From: CBDAKK01 sp965216965
GTDB taxonomy: Bacteria > Spirochaetota > Spirochaetia > WTKD01 > G963693115
Length of the DNA stretch: 64,000 nt
Assembly (NCBI GenBank): GCA_965216965.1
Contig: CBDCGX010000014.1
Coordinates: 1 to 64,000, forward strand
Reading direction: 5' to 3'
Position numbers and translations under genes: made by a program. Shown piece after piece: positions 18,335 to 27,083 of the stretch. A model generated the notes under the pieces. That model saw only the letters and a list, made by a program, of their open reading frames with translations, was not told the origin of the DNA and did not search any database. How positions within the stretch are numbered: position 1 is the stretch's first letter; every line of letters starts with the position of its first letter.

Positions 18335-19540
18335 TTATTTTATGATAGCAGATTTATTGCCATCTTTAAATAGTATAGTAATAGTATCATCTTTTTTGAG
18401 ATTAGAAGAGCACTTATAAAGTGTTTTCTTTTCCTTGTCAAATATAAGTGTGTATCCTCGAGACAATATTGTAAGAGGAGACGATTTTTGCAATACTTCA
18501 GTCATGCTTTTAATAATAGTATGAGTGTGGTTTTTATATTCTTTTATTTTCTGTTCAAGTCTTTTGGCATTGGTATCTATAAGTTGTCGCAAATTATTTG
18601 TCCTCCTAAGAAAAGAAGGAATTAATGCTGTTGGATTGAATTGAGAAGTAAGATATAAAGCATTAGAAATAGTATTTTTATAATCTTTCAGCATGGTTTC
18701 TTTTATGCGGGCTATTTGCATTTGGAAGTCAATAGATTGTCTGCATATAATTTCTGCTGCCTTTGTTGGTGTATGAGAACAAATATCTGCTGCAAATTCA
18801 CAAAGCGGAGAATCAGTTTCATGCCCTACGCCACATACAATTGGAACAGTAGAATGTGCTACTACCCGAACAAGTTTTTCGTCAGAGAAGGGAAGGAGAT
18901 CTTCTAGGGATCCGCCTCCTCTTGTTAAAATGATTACATCAAATAGTGTTAAATGCATGTTTACATAGGATATTTGTTTTATAATTTCTTCAGCGGCATT
19001 ATCTCCTTGTACAGAACAATGGAGAAGAAAAAGATGGGCAAAGATTCCATTTTGTAAAAAAGTTTTTTTAATATCTTCAAAAGCGGCAGCATTCCTACTC
19101 GTTATTATTGCTATTTTTTGGGGAAATACAGGAAGAGGCTTTTTCTTATCTTGATCAAAAACCCCTTCTTTTTGTAATTTTTCTTTTCGAGCTTGAATCC
19201 TAGCGAGGATTTCTCCCGTTCCTTGGAGAGTAAGCAGACTACACACTATTTGGCATTGTCCACGAATTTTATAAAATGAAAGTTCGCCTATAATAGTTAC
19301 CATGTCACCATCTTTAGGAATAGATTGAACATATGTGTTTGCGTTTCTAAACATTACAGCAGAAATTTGATTTTTGTTATCTTTAAGAGTAAAGTACCAA
19401 TGTCCATTTCCCGAAGCTGAGAAATTGCTTATTTCCCCCTCAACATGAATAGAGGTTGGAAATTGAATTCGCAAAGTAGATTCAATGAGAATATTGAGTT
19501 CACTTATTTTGTAAACATGCATGTTTTTACTATACTTCAT
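18335..19540 (-). CDS. xseA: Exodeoxyribonuclease VII large subunit
   Basis: XseA is the catalytic subunit of exonuclease VII, which degrades single-stranded DNA. The order is an OB-fold (FPTSIHVEGEISNFSASGNG then HWYFTLKD), then the nuclease core QKIAIITSRNAAAFEDIKKT, VIILTRGGGSLEDLLPFSDE and PIVCGVGHETDSPLCEFAAD, and a coiled-coil C-terminus ending SRGYTLIFD. ATG 19540 gives a normal length of about 400 residues; an upstream Met at 19567 adds nine residues with no family similarity. It is divergent from the glycan cluster. Confidence 0.93.
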   Translation of the reverse strand: MKYSKNMHVYKISELNILIESTLRIQFPTSIHVEGEISNFSASGNGHWYFTLKDNKNQISAVMFRNANTYVQSIPKDGDMVTIIGELSFYKIRGQCQIVCSLLTLQGTGEILARIQARKEKLQKEGVFDQDKKKPLPVFPQKIAIITSRNAAAFEDIKKTFLQNGIFAHLFLLHCSVQGDNAAEEIIKQISYVNMHLTLFDVIILTRGGGSLEDLLPFSDEKLVRVVAHSTVPIVCGVGHETDSPLCEFAADICSHTPTKAAEIICRQSIDFQMQIARIKETMLKDYKNTISNALYLTSQFNPTALIPSFLRRTNNLRQLIDTNAKRLEQKIKEYKNHTHTIIKSMTEVLQKSSPLTILSRGYTLIFDKEKKTLYKCSSNLKKDDTITILFKDGNKSAIIK

Positions 19541-19599
19541 TTTTAGAAATATGTAATTAATAAACATAAACTATCCGATAATACTATGTAAGTACATTT

Positions 19600-21159
19600 A
19601 TGAAATTTCTCATAATTCAAACACATACTATGAAATATATAGACACAGTACTCTCTGATGGGAGTGCCCCCTTAGATCATGTTTTTTCATGTGTAAACTT
19701 TTTGAAAGAAAAAGAGAGTATTTCTGAGATATTATATCTTGCTACAGAAGAATCAAAAATACCAGAAAAGGTTTTACAATATACACAAAAAACATATCGT
19801 ATAAAAAACACCATACAAGCACTTATAGATAAAATCTATGCTGTTTGTAAAAAAGAAGATGTTTGTATAACATGGGCAGATTCTATGTTTTCTTATATCC
19901 CCATATATGAAAAAATGATTGATACGCATAAAAATTATTTATCTCAATATACTCGATCCGAAGGATATCCCAATGGAGTGGTTCCTGAAATCTTCAATTT
20001 TGTAGCATGTCAAATGCTTTATTATACTTCAAAAGAACAATCCAATAACAACTTGCTTACACAAGCAATAACAAGAGAAAGTCTTTTTAAGGTAGTAGAA
20101 TTAAGGATCAATGATTATGATATAGAAGCTTTCCTTTCGCCCTCTGATATGCGCATGTATAGAATTTCTCTTACTGCAGATACAAGAAATAATTTTCATA
20201 TAGCAAGAAAACTATGGGAAGAAGGTCTAAGGAATCCTAACGATATTCCAGAATTATATATGAAAAAACCAAAACTCTTTAGAGGCCTTCCTCGATATGT
20301 GTATATGCAAGTGAGCAATATTTCTCATGGAACAATCTATGATATAGATTTCTCTTTATCAGTTTTAGATTATTGTAATTCAGATTCTATTCCTTTTAAT
20401 ACGAGCAATGTTTTGTATATGTCAGATAAGGTATTTAACTCTTTACTTGAAAAATATTCTTCATATAATAACGAAGCAATAATATGTCTCGGGTGTATGG
20501 GAGAAACATCTCTTCATCCAAATATTTTTTCTATAATATATAGGGCAGCAAAAGCATTTTCTCATGTATATATAGAAACAACAGGGCTCTGTTGGGATAT
20601 GGAAAATGAATGGTGGAAATCTATTCCTTCTAATATATCATGGATTGTTTTTCTTGATGCTTTGACAAAGGAAACATATCATGCAATAAGAAAATCATAT
20701 TCTTCTGATGTTGCCTACACAGCTTTTGAAAAGAGTTCGCAATTTTTACATTTTCTTATACAACATAATATACCCTGCCATGCTCAAGCAACTCGAATAT
20801 CAGAAAATGAGGGTGAATTAGATGCTTTTTGTAAGTATTGGAATTCTAAAAAAGCAGCTCCTATTATTCAAAAGTATAACAATATGTGCGGAGGTCTTGC
20901 TCAGAAGAAAGTTATAGATCTTTCTCCCATTAAAAGATTTCCCTGTAGGCATTTAGAAAGAGACATGGTGATATGTCTTGATGGAGATGTCCTCTTATGT
21001 CAACAAGATTATAGAAAAGAACATGTACTGGGAAATATATGTACTGATGAAATAGAACATTTATGGAGCTTAAATGAAGTAGAATTTGTTAAGCATGTTC
21101 ATAAAGAATATATGAAGATATGTGAAAAATGTGATGAATATTACATCTGTAATGCCTAA
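19600..21159 (+). CDS. Spiro-SPASM-type protein: SpsF-like, radical-SAM-like and SPASM regions
   Basis: The N-terminal ~150 residues resemble SpsF/CMP-sugar nucleotidyltransferases (ADSMFSYIPIYEKMID, YTRSEGYPNGVVPEIF) but lack the GSxRLPGK nucleotide loop. The middle (about 225-400) has radical-SAM barrel features, CLGCMGETSLHPNIF and VYIETTGL, yet no CxxxCxxC motif can be seen where the barrel begins (after RGLPRYVYMQVSN). The end is a clear SPASM-like domain: CRHLERDMVICLDGDVLLCQ, then CEKCDEYYIC, which would bind auxiliary Fe-S clusters. This architecture fits the spirochaete-restricted spiro-SPASM family. It heads the glycan cluster; a role in a flagellar or surface sugar modification is inference. 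Confidence 0.75.
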   Translation: MKFLIIQTHTMKYIDTVLSDGSAPLDHVFSCVNFLKEKESISEILYLATEESKIPEKVLQYTQKTYRIKNTIQALIDKIYAVCKKEDVCITWADSMFSYIPIYEKMIDTHKNYLSQYTRSEGYPNGVVPEIFNFVACQMLYYTSKEQSNNNLLTQAITRESLFKVVELRINDYDIEAFLSPSDMRMYRISLTADTRNNFHIARKLWEEGLRNPNDIPELYMKKPKLFRGLPRYVYMQVSNISHGTIYDIDFSLSVLDYCNSDSIPFNTSNVLYMSDKVFNSLLEKYSSYNNEAIICLGCMGETSLHPNIFSIIYRAAKAFSHVYIETTGLCWDMENEWWKSIPSNISWIVFLDALTKETYHAIRKSYSSDVAYTAFEKSSQFLHFLIQHNIPCHAQATRISENEGELDAFCKYWNSKKAAPIIQKYNNMCGGLAQKKVIDLSPIKRFPCRHLERDMVICLDGDVLLCQQDYRKEHVLGNICTDEIEHLWSLNEVEFVKHVHKEYMKICEKCDEYYICNA

Positions 21160-22126
21160 ATTACATTATGATGTCTCCAATCCTGAAATGTTATCAAAGA
21201 ACATTTCATATCTAATAAGTAGTCACAAAAAAATGCTTTTGTTTCAAGAAGAAGGTATTGGAATTCTTCTTTTGCATAACACAAGCAAAAAAAACATATC
21301 AATGGAAATTGCAATACGAGAATATAGCAAAATATCTCATAGCATATTGTATGTTACAAACATGGATGGAAGCATGGTGAATGAACATATTCAAAATCAA
21401 TTTCCATCTGTTTCTTTTCTCTGTGTAAAAAAAGAGATGAGTAAAAAAGAAAAAGATATAAGCATAGGTTCTTTGATTAATATATTGTTCAAAGAAATGC
21501 AAATTCCAACTATTTTTGTTTCTTGGACGGATATTGATCCTTTTGGCATATCAACAAGTTTGTTTACAAAATATGAGCAAGAAATGCCACTCTGTATATC
21601 TCCTGTATTTGAAGATAAAAATGGAGAGTTTATTCCTACCGCATATGATGCAAAAATAAACAATGTAACAATGTCTATTAAGACGCGTAATACATATCTA
21701 GAACATACAAACACATTTATTCCTTATAAATTTATTGGTATTTATAATAGAAAGAAAATGATATCATTGGGAGGATTTGAAGAAGATATTCATAACCCAT
21801 TTTTACAACTTTTAGAATTTTCTCTAAGAGCATATGTAAAGGGTGAAAGAATGCAAGTAAATTCATTTTATAGAGTAAGAGATATTCTTTTTTCTTCATT
21901 TTTCAATAAAAAGAGGAATCAACATTGTGATTTTAAAGACATATTGTCTATGCCTTCAAAACATTCATTCTTACTTTCACTTTTCCCTCTTTTTTTGAAG
22001 AATTGCTGGAATGCTCTTAAAAGAAATAAAAAGAAGAAAAACAGTTTTTATGGAAACACTTTTGAGCAAAGATATATTATTAGATACGTAAGGAAAAACA
22101 AGAAAAAACTAAAAGAGAATTTGTAG
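21152..22126 (+). CDS. Probable glycosyltransferase-like protein of the glycan cluster
   Basis: ATG 21152 overlaps the previous stop by 8 bases; an earlier ATG at 21122 would overlap by 38. The product has a nucleotide-sugar transferase look (IFVSWTDIDPFGISTSLF in the place of a DxD loop, and LGGFEEDIHNPFLQLLEFSL resembling GT2 acceptor regions) and a very basic C-terminus (KRNKKKKNSFY). No exact family was recognised. Coupling to the spiro-SPASM gene suggests a joint pathway. Confidence 0.5.
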   Translation: MPKLHYDVSNPEMLSKNISYLISSHKKMLLFQEEGIGILLLHNTSKKNISMEIAIREYSKISHSILYVTNMDGSMVNEHIQNQFPSVSFLCVKKEMSKKEKDISIGSLINILFKEMQIPTIFVSWTDIDPFGISTSLFTKYEQEMPLCISPVFEDKNGEFIPTAYDAKINNVTMSIKTRNTYLEHTNTFIPYKFIGIYNRKKMISLGGFEEDIHNPFLQLLEFSLRAYVKGERMQVNSFYRVRDILFSSFFNKKRNQHCDFKDILSMPSKHSFLLSLFPLFLKNCWNALKRNKKKKNSFYGNTFEQRYIIRYVRKNKKKLKENL

Positions 22127-22144
22127 ACTAAAACTTGCATGTTT

Positions 22145-23158
22145 TTAAAGTTGATATCCTAAGATTTGTAAGAACATACGAGCAAGCGATGGAGGAGAAT
22201 AAAATGAGAGTGCCCATTTTCTTCCTTCTATTGCAACTGATGAAAGTGTTTTATCAGTTGAGTCAAGTAAAAACGCAATGTCTTCTTTGATATTATTAAT
22301 ATCTATTCCAATATAGTGTTTTCTATTTTCTGGCATTATGGGGAGTTTGAGCCCTTGGCTTACAAAGTCAACAGTAAGTGTAAGCGTTTCTGCAACAAAG
22401 CTTTCCCAAAGTCTATAACTATCCCATTGAAAAAATGCTAGATGTTTTTGTGTAAGGTGTTCTGATATGTATTTTATTATTCCTTGTATTTTGGAATGTT
22501 TAGAAATAAATTGAATGGGTGTAAAATACATTCTTCCTCGGAAAAGAGAAACTCTTCTATAGTAAAAAAAACCGCCAAAACATGATAATAATTGAGAATT
22601 TGATATTTTTTTATAATATTCGGGATAATGTCTTCGTCCCGTTTGGTGCCACATGAGCTTATCGTATTCTGCTGTTGTAGGAACAGTAAAAGGATCTTGC
22701 AATGTGTCTATTTTATATTTTTTTTCTAGTAGGGGATATATTTCGTTTTGAGCAATAACCCGGGATTGATGCATTATTCTAAAGTTTGTAACCAATGTCT
22801 TTTTTCTCTCTCTCCATGGTTTCCTGTGTTGTAATGCTTGTATTATTCTATTTGTTATGCCATATGTCCATGGCAGCATATTTGAAGGATATCCAACTAC
22901 TTTATCATTAAAATGGGTTTTCAAAACTACGTCGAAATCTCGTAGACTTCTATTGAAGCCTTTTCCAATAACCCCATCAGAAAGATCTATAAAAACTCTC
23001 TGATATGGTTTCTTTTTCCCAAGTACTTCTTTTGGCAATGTTGAATTGTGAAATAACCACTCGCTATCTAATACAACCACATCGCAATCACAAGGGCTTA
23101 TATCTGTGTTATGAACAAAGAGATAGTCTTTAGTTTTAGGATCTAATTGCCAGTACAT
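22145..23158 (-). CDS. Glycosyltransferase-like protein, N-terminus apparently interrupted
   Basis: The C-terminal half has glycosyltransferase features: LWESFVAETLTLTVDFVSQG with LPIMPENRKHYIGIDI is like the donor-binding end of several polysaccharide GTs, preceded by FFQWDSYR. The first Met at 23158 is probably not the true start: the same frame extends upstream with convincing protein (VYFYCNSHKPADKASYHHSL, then VGLADGLKEIGIPFYSNR) back to a TAA at 23311-23313, which itself follows ATG CCA at 23319. Intact ancestors probably began at 23319 or nearby, with about 54 more residues. It lies opposite to the rest of the cluster. Confidence 0.6.
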   Translation of the reverse strand: MYWQLDPKTKDYLFVHNTDISPCDCDVVVLDSEWLFHNSTLPKEVLGKKKPYQRVFIDLSDGVIGKGFNRSLRDFDVVLKTHFNDKVVGYPSNMLPWTYGITNRIIQALQHRKPWRERKKTLVTNFRIMHQSRVIAQNEIYPLLEKKYKIDTLQDPFTVPTTAEYDKLMWHQTGRRHYPEYYKKISNSQLLSCFGGFFYYRRVSLFRGRMYFTPIQFISKHSKIQGIIKYISEHLTQKHLAFFQWDSYRLWESFVAETLTLTVDFVSQGLKLPIMPENRKHYIGIDINNIKEDIAFLLDSTDKTLSSVAIEGRKWALSFYSPPSLARMFLQILGYQL

Positions 23159-23355
23159 TCTATTTGAATAGAATGGGATTCCTATTTCTTTTAGTCCGTC
23201 AGCAAGTCCAACAAGAGAGTGATGGTATGATGCCTTATCTGCAGGTTTATGAGAGTTACAATAAAAATAGACAGTAGGTTTCTTTCTTATGTAAGAAGTG
23301 TACCAATATTATGGCATAATAGCAATACTATTATTTAATTATACTAGAAATAGCA

Positions 23356-25308
23356 ATGTCTTTTTACAAGCGTTATCTCTATGTATCTTATTTTAACCAC
23401 AAACACTCAGGTTATGGGCATTTCCTGCGTGCATTAAAAACTGCACTCTATTTTTCTTCTCAAAAACGCCATATAGATATCATTATTGTAAATATCAAAA
23501 AAGAATATACGCACACACGAAAAGACTTTTATGCTGCAGAAAAAATATTTAATACATTTTCTACTCATATAGACATGCTTTCTTTTAGCAAATATGTTAA
23601 ATTACAAGATTCTATTCTTTCATATAATTATTCTGCTGTTTTTTTGGATACAAAAGAAATGCCACTAAACCTTTACAAGACATATAATGTTGGATTAACT
23701 ATTGGTATTGATATGGGAGGGCAATCTCGAAAACACCTTGATTATATAATAGATACACTTCCAAATACATTTTCGCATTCTCCTAATCTTTATGCTCCAG
23801 GAATGAGCACAGAAAAAATAATTTCCAAAAAGAGGCAAGACAATATACTTCATTCAAAAGTTCTTTGTTATATACATGCCTATGCTAAAGAAAATGACAT
23901 TAAAAAAATGATTGAAATGTTTGAGCATTCACATATTAGGTGCCATATAATATGCTCGCAAAATTGGCAAAGCGTACTTATAAAGGGGCACAACAAAGCA
24001 TATAGAAAAAAGAACATTATAGAAATTCCTTTTACATACTCAATTGTGTCTACTATGCATCAATACGATTATATAATAACTCATTTTGGATTGACTGCGT
24101 TTGAAGCACTTCGCTCTTCTGTTCCAGTTATTCTTACAAATCCAAGCAAATATCACAATACGTTAAGTAGTATTGCAAAATTCAAATATTATTTTAACTC
24201 TTATACAAATAGTGCAAAAAAACTCATTGAATGTTCCACTAATAATATAGAATATCAAACCCTTGTTCAAGAATGTAAGAATATCTATCTTGCAAAAACG
24301 ACGCTTTCTCTTCCTCAGGTATTACAAAATACAGTAGATAGCTTTGAAGGTCATTATAAATCATATGGAAAACATATAAAGACAAACAAGACCTCTTTTC
24401 CATTTCTTACAAAAGAAAAATGCAAAGGACTTTCAGTTATTCTACGATTAAAAAACAGAACAGTGTTTTTTAATAAAAAAACAAAGATATATACTCAACT
24501 TGTTTTTGTTCTTCCTCGTAAATATAATAAAGAGTATTTTTTTAATGAATATAAATCTCAATATGGAAAAACATATCTTGAGGATATGTCTCATATTGAA
24601 TCTCTTATGAAAGATAGAATACAAATTCTAGAAAAAATGATACCTCGGTTACAAGCGAAGGAGAAAAAAGATCTTCGTCTTCTTGATATAGGCTGTGCCT
24701 ATGGAGCAATGATTAGTGCATTGCAAAAATGCAAAAATACTTATGACATAGCAGGCATAGACATAAATCCTTTAGCATGCAAGTATGTGAAAAACACATT
24801 CAATTCTCCTGCAACCCCTCTAAATGCTTTTTCAGAAGGGTTTTTGAAAGATGTAAGAATATGGCTTTCAAAACAATGGGGTCTTTCTAAAGACGACATG
24901 CATGCCCCTTGCGATATTATAACATGCTGGTATGTTGCAGAACATGCTCCCTTAGTATCCCTGCTGTTTTCTCACATACATTCACTTCTTGCTGTAGGAG
25001 GCATATGTGCTCTTTCTGTTCCTAATGGGGTAGGGATATCTGCACGTATAAACAGGAAAAGATTTTTATTGTCAAATCCCATAGATCATTTTCATATTTT
25101 TACTCCTAAAGGATTAATACGGCTATTAGAGAACACGGGGTTTATAGTAAAGAAAATACGAATTACAGGACATCATATGGAACGCTTGTTTTCATCACAA
25201 AGAACAATTGTAATTAAAAACCCTGTTTTTTCAAATATATTATATATACTAAGTAAAGTGTTTAAATTAGGAGAAACATTTGAAATATATGTGGAGAAAT
25301 TACCATGA
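23356..25308 (+). CDS. SpsG/PseG-like glycosyl domain fused to a SAM methyltransferase
   Basis: Residues 1-330 resemble SpsG/PseG and MurG-like GT-B proteins: HSGYGHFLRALKTALYF (glycine-rich N-terminal loop), GLTIGIDMGGQSRKHLDYII, and IITHFGLTAFEALRSSVPVI in the donor-binding region. Residues about 400-650 are a class I methyltransferase with SAM motif LLDIGCAYGAMISAL, IDINPLACKYV, and FHIFTPKGLIRLLENTGF. PseG-type enzymes remove UDP from nonulosonic acid precursors, so a sialic-acid-like sugar is possible as inference. The fusion would couple sugar transfer or hydrolysis with O-methylation. The stop overlaps the next start by 4 bases. Confidence 0.72.
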   Translation: MSFYKRYLYVSYFNHKHSGYGHFLRALKTALYFSSQKRHIDIIIVNIKKEYTHTRKDFYAAEKIFNTFSTHIDMLSFSKYVKLQDSILSYNYSAVFLDTKEMPLNLYKTYNVGLTIGIDMGGQSRKHLDYIIDTLPNTFSHSPNLYAPGMSTEKIISKKRQDNILHSKVLCYIHAYAKENDIKKMIEMFEHSHIRCHIICSQNWQSVLIKGHNKAYRKKNIIEIPFTYSIVSTMHQYDYIITHFGLTAFEALRSSVPVILTNPSKYHNTLSSIAKFKYYFNSYTNSAKKLIECSTNNIEYQTLVQECKNIYLAKTTLSLPQVLQNTVDSFEGHYKSYGKHIKTNKTSFPFLTKEKCKGLSVILRLKNRTVFFNKKTKIYTQLVFVLPRKYNKEYFFNEYKSQYGKTYLEDMSHIESLMKDRIQILEKMIPRLQAKEKKDLRLLDIGCAYGAMISALQKCKNTYDIAGIDINPLACKYVKNTFNSPATPLNAFSEGFLKDVRIWLSKQWGLSKDDMHAPCDIITCWYVAEHAPLVSLLFSHIHSLLAVGGICALSVPNGVGISARINRKRFLLSNPIDHFHIFTPKGLIRLLENTGFIVKKIRITGHHMERLFSSQRTIVIKNPVFSNILYILSKVFKLGETFEIYVEKLP

Positions 25309-27083
25309 ATCATGGACAACGCCTTCTTGTATTGGGAGGAAGCTACATGCAACTTCCAGTTGCCTATACGGCTCGTGCAATGGGACTAACGCTTATAATA
25401 GCTGATGGCAATAAGGAAGCCATAGCGAGAAAACTGGCAGAAGATTTTTGGCATATAGACCTTCGCAATATTAAAGCACTTATAATAAAAGCAAAACATA
25501 AAAAGATTGATGCTGTAGTTACATCTGCAACGGATTTTAGCTATGTAGTAAGCTGCATTGCAAAGGCGTGTGATTTGCCTTCTATCTCTGTAGATGCCGC
25601 TAAAAAAGCAAATTTCAAACATTACATGAGAGACGCTCTTTCAAAAAAGAACATATCCATACCACATTGGACCTCTATAAGAAAAGAAGAAACAAGCAAT
25701 GAAGATTATTGTAAAGAAAAAGCAAAAGAAATTGGATATCCACTTGTTGTAAAACCTTCTGACAATATGGGAGCCCGAGGAATAATATGTGTAGAAACTG
25801 AATCTTACCTCATTTCTGCAATACAATATGCTATGTTATATAGCGTCTCTCATACTATTTTACTTGAACAAAAACTCACTGGACCCGAATTAAGCATAGA
25901 TTCCTTTATTCTTGATGGAAAAATATATCCCTTAGGAATAGCTGACAGGCATATAGTTTTTGATCCATATTTTATAGAAACTGGCCATAGCATACCTTCG
26001 CAATGTTCATTAGAAATGCAGAAAGATGCACTTAATATATTAGAAAAAGCAGCATTGTCCTTAGGAATAATAAATGGAGTATGTAAAGGGGATATTATTT
26101 TTCATCATAAAAAAGCATATATAGGAGAATGTGCTGCTCGGCTTTCGGGGGGATATATGTCCGGATGGACTATCCCATATGCATATAATACTCACCCTAC
26201 GTATTATGCAATAGAACTTTCTTTAAATAGAAATATAAAGAAAAAAGTTATTCAATTAAGTAAAATATCTCCTAAAAATCATGTTTTAGAACGATCGCTT
26301 CTTATGCTCCCGGGAAAACTTATGAGAATAAAAAAAACTATTCCATCTTATACACATATTCCCTGTGTACATGAAAATAATAATTCATCTTTTTCCTCAA
26401 AAAACAAAGACAATAGTACTACTAGTTTAAAAAAGAAGCGTCTTATATCTAAAGAAGGTATACAACATGTGTATATAGGAGTACAAGCACAAAAAAAATA
26501 TGATTTTCCAAAAAATAATACAGAAAAAGCGGGAAGTATTATAGTTATGGCACAATCACGATATAAGGCAGTAGCACTATCCTCACATGCCTTGTTAGAT
26601 GTTTATTTTGATATACAACGAAATAACAAAGTAGAACATTTTTTATATGGAGCGTTTACTCAAAATCATTTTTCCCATTATGGAAAATGGTATTGTTATC
26701 CATTATTAGGAAAAATGCTTCTTAAACAAACCGCAAACAATGATATAATACAATGCTTTCTTTTTCAAACAATGGCACATACTATTTCTAAAAGAATACA
26801 AAATTGCATAAAAATTGCCAAGGTGCATAAAATAAAACGAGATAACAATAATTTTTCTTTTCCATTCTACATTCCTAAAATAATTGTGGCAAAAAAAGAA
26901 CGTGGCTCATGGACACATGTAAGTCTACCTAAAACTATAAATCTTTCTATTACACAAAAACATATACATGCTGTGCAAGATATAAAAGAGAGTATAACTT
27001 CTTTATTATTCCCTGCTTTTGTGAGAACAGGATGGCAAGGATTGCATTATACGTTACAATTAATACAGAAATGTCTTACATGA
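25305..27083 (+). CDS. ATP-grasp ligase with long C-terminal extension
   Basis: The first ~300 residues form a pre-ATP-grasp and ATP-grasp domain: LLVLGGSYMQLPVAYTARAM, IGYPLVVKPSDNMGARGI, LLEQKLTGPELSIDSFILDG and ECAARLSGGYMSGWTIPYA (metal-binding region). Such enzymes join a carboxylate to an amine or hydroxyl with ATP. The remaining ~270 residues contain a low-complexity Asn/Ser/Lys stretch and an unrecognised domain. Overlap by ATGA with the previous gene and with the amidase start points to one operon. An acyl- or amino-acyl-modified surface sugar is one possible product (inference). Confidence 0.7.
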   Translation: MNHGQRLLVLGGSYMQLPVAYTARAMGLTLIIADGNKEAIARKLAEDFWHIDLRNIKALIIKAKHKKIDAVVTSATDFSYVVSCIAKACDLPSISVDAAKKANFKHYMRDALSKKNISIPHWTSIRKEETSNEDYCKEKAKEIGYPLVVKPSDNMGARGIICVETESYLISAIQYAMLYSVSHTILLEQKLTGPELSIDSFILDGKIYPLGIADRHIVFDPYFIETGHSIPSQCSLEMQKDALNILEKAALSLGIINGVCKGDIIFHHKKAYIGECAARLSGGYMSGWTIPYAYNTHPTYYAIELSLNRNIKKKVIQLSKISPKNHVLERSLLMLPGKLMRIKKTIPSYTHIPCVHENNNSSFSSKNKDNSTTSLKKKRLISKEGIQHVYIGVQAQKKYDFPKNNTEKAGSIIVMAQSRYKAVALSSHALLDVYFDIQRNNKVEHFLYGAFTQNHFSHYGKWYCYPLLGKMLLKQTANNDIIQCFLFQTMAHTISKRIQNCIKIAKVHKIKRDNNNFSFPFYIPKIIVAKKERGSWTHVSLPKTINLSITQKHIHAVQDIKESITSLLFPAFVRTGWQGLHYTLQLIQKCLT

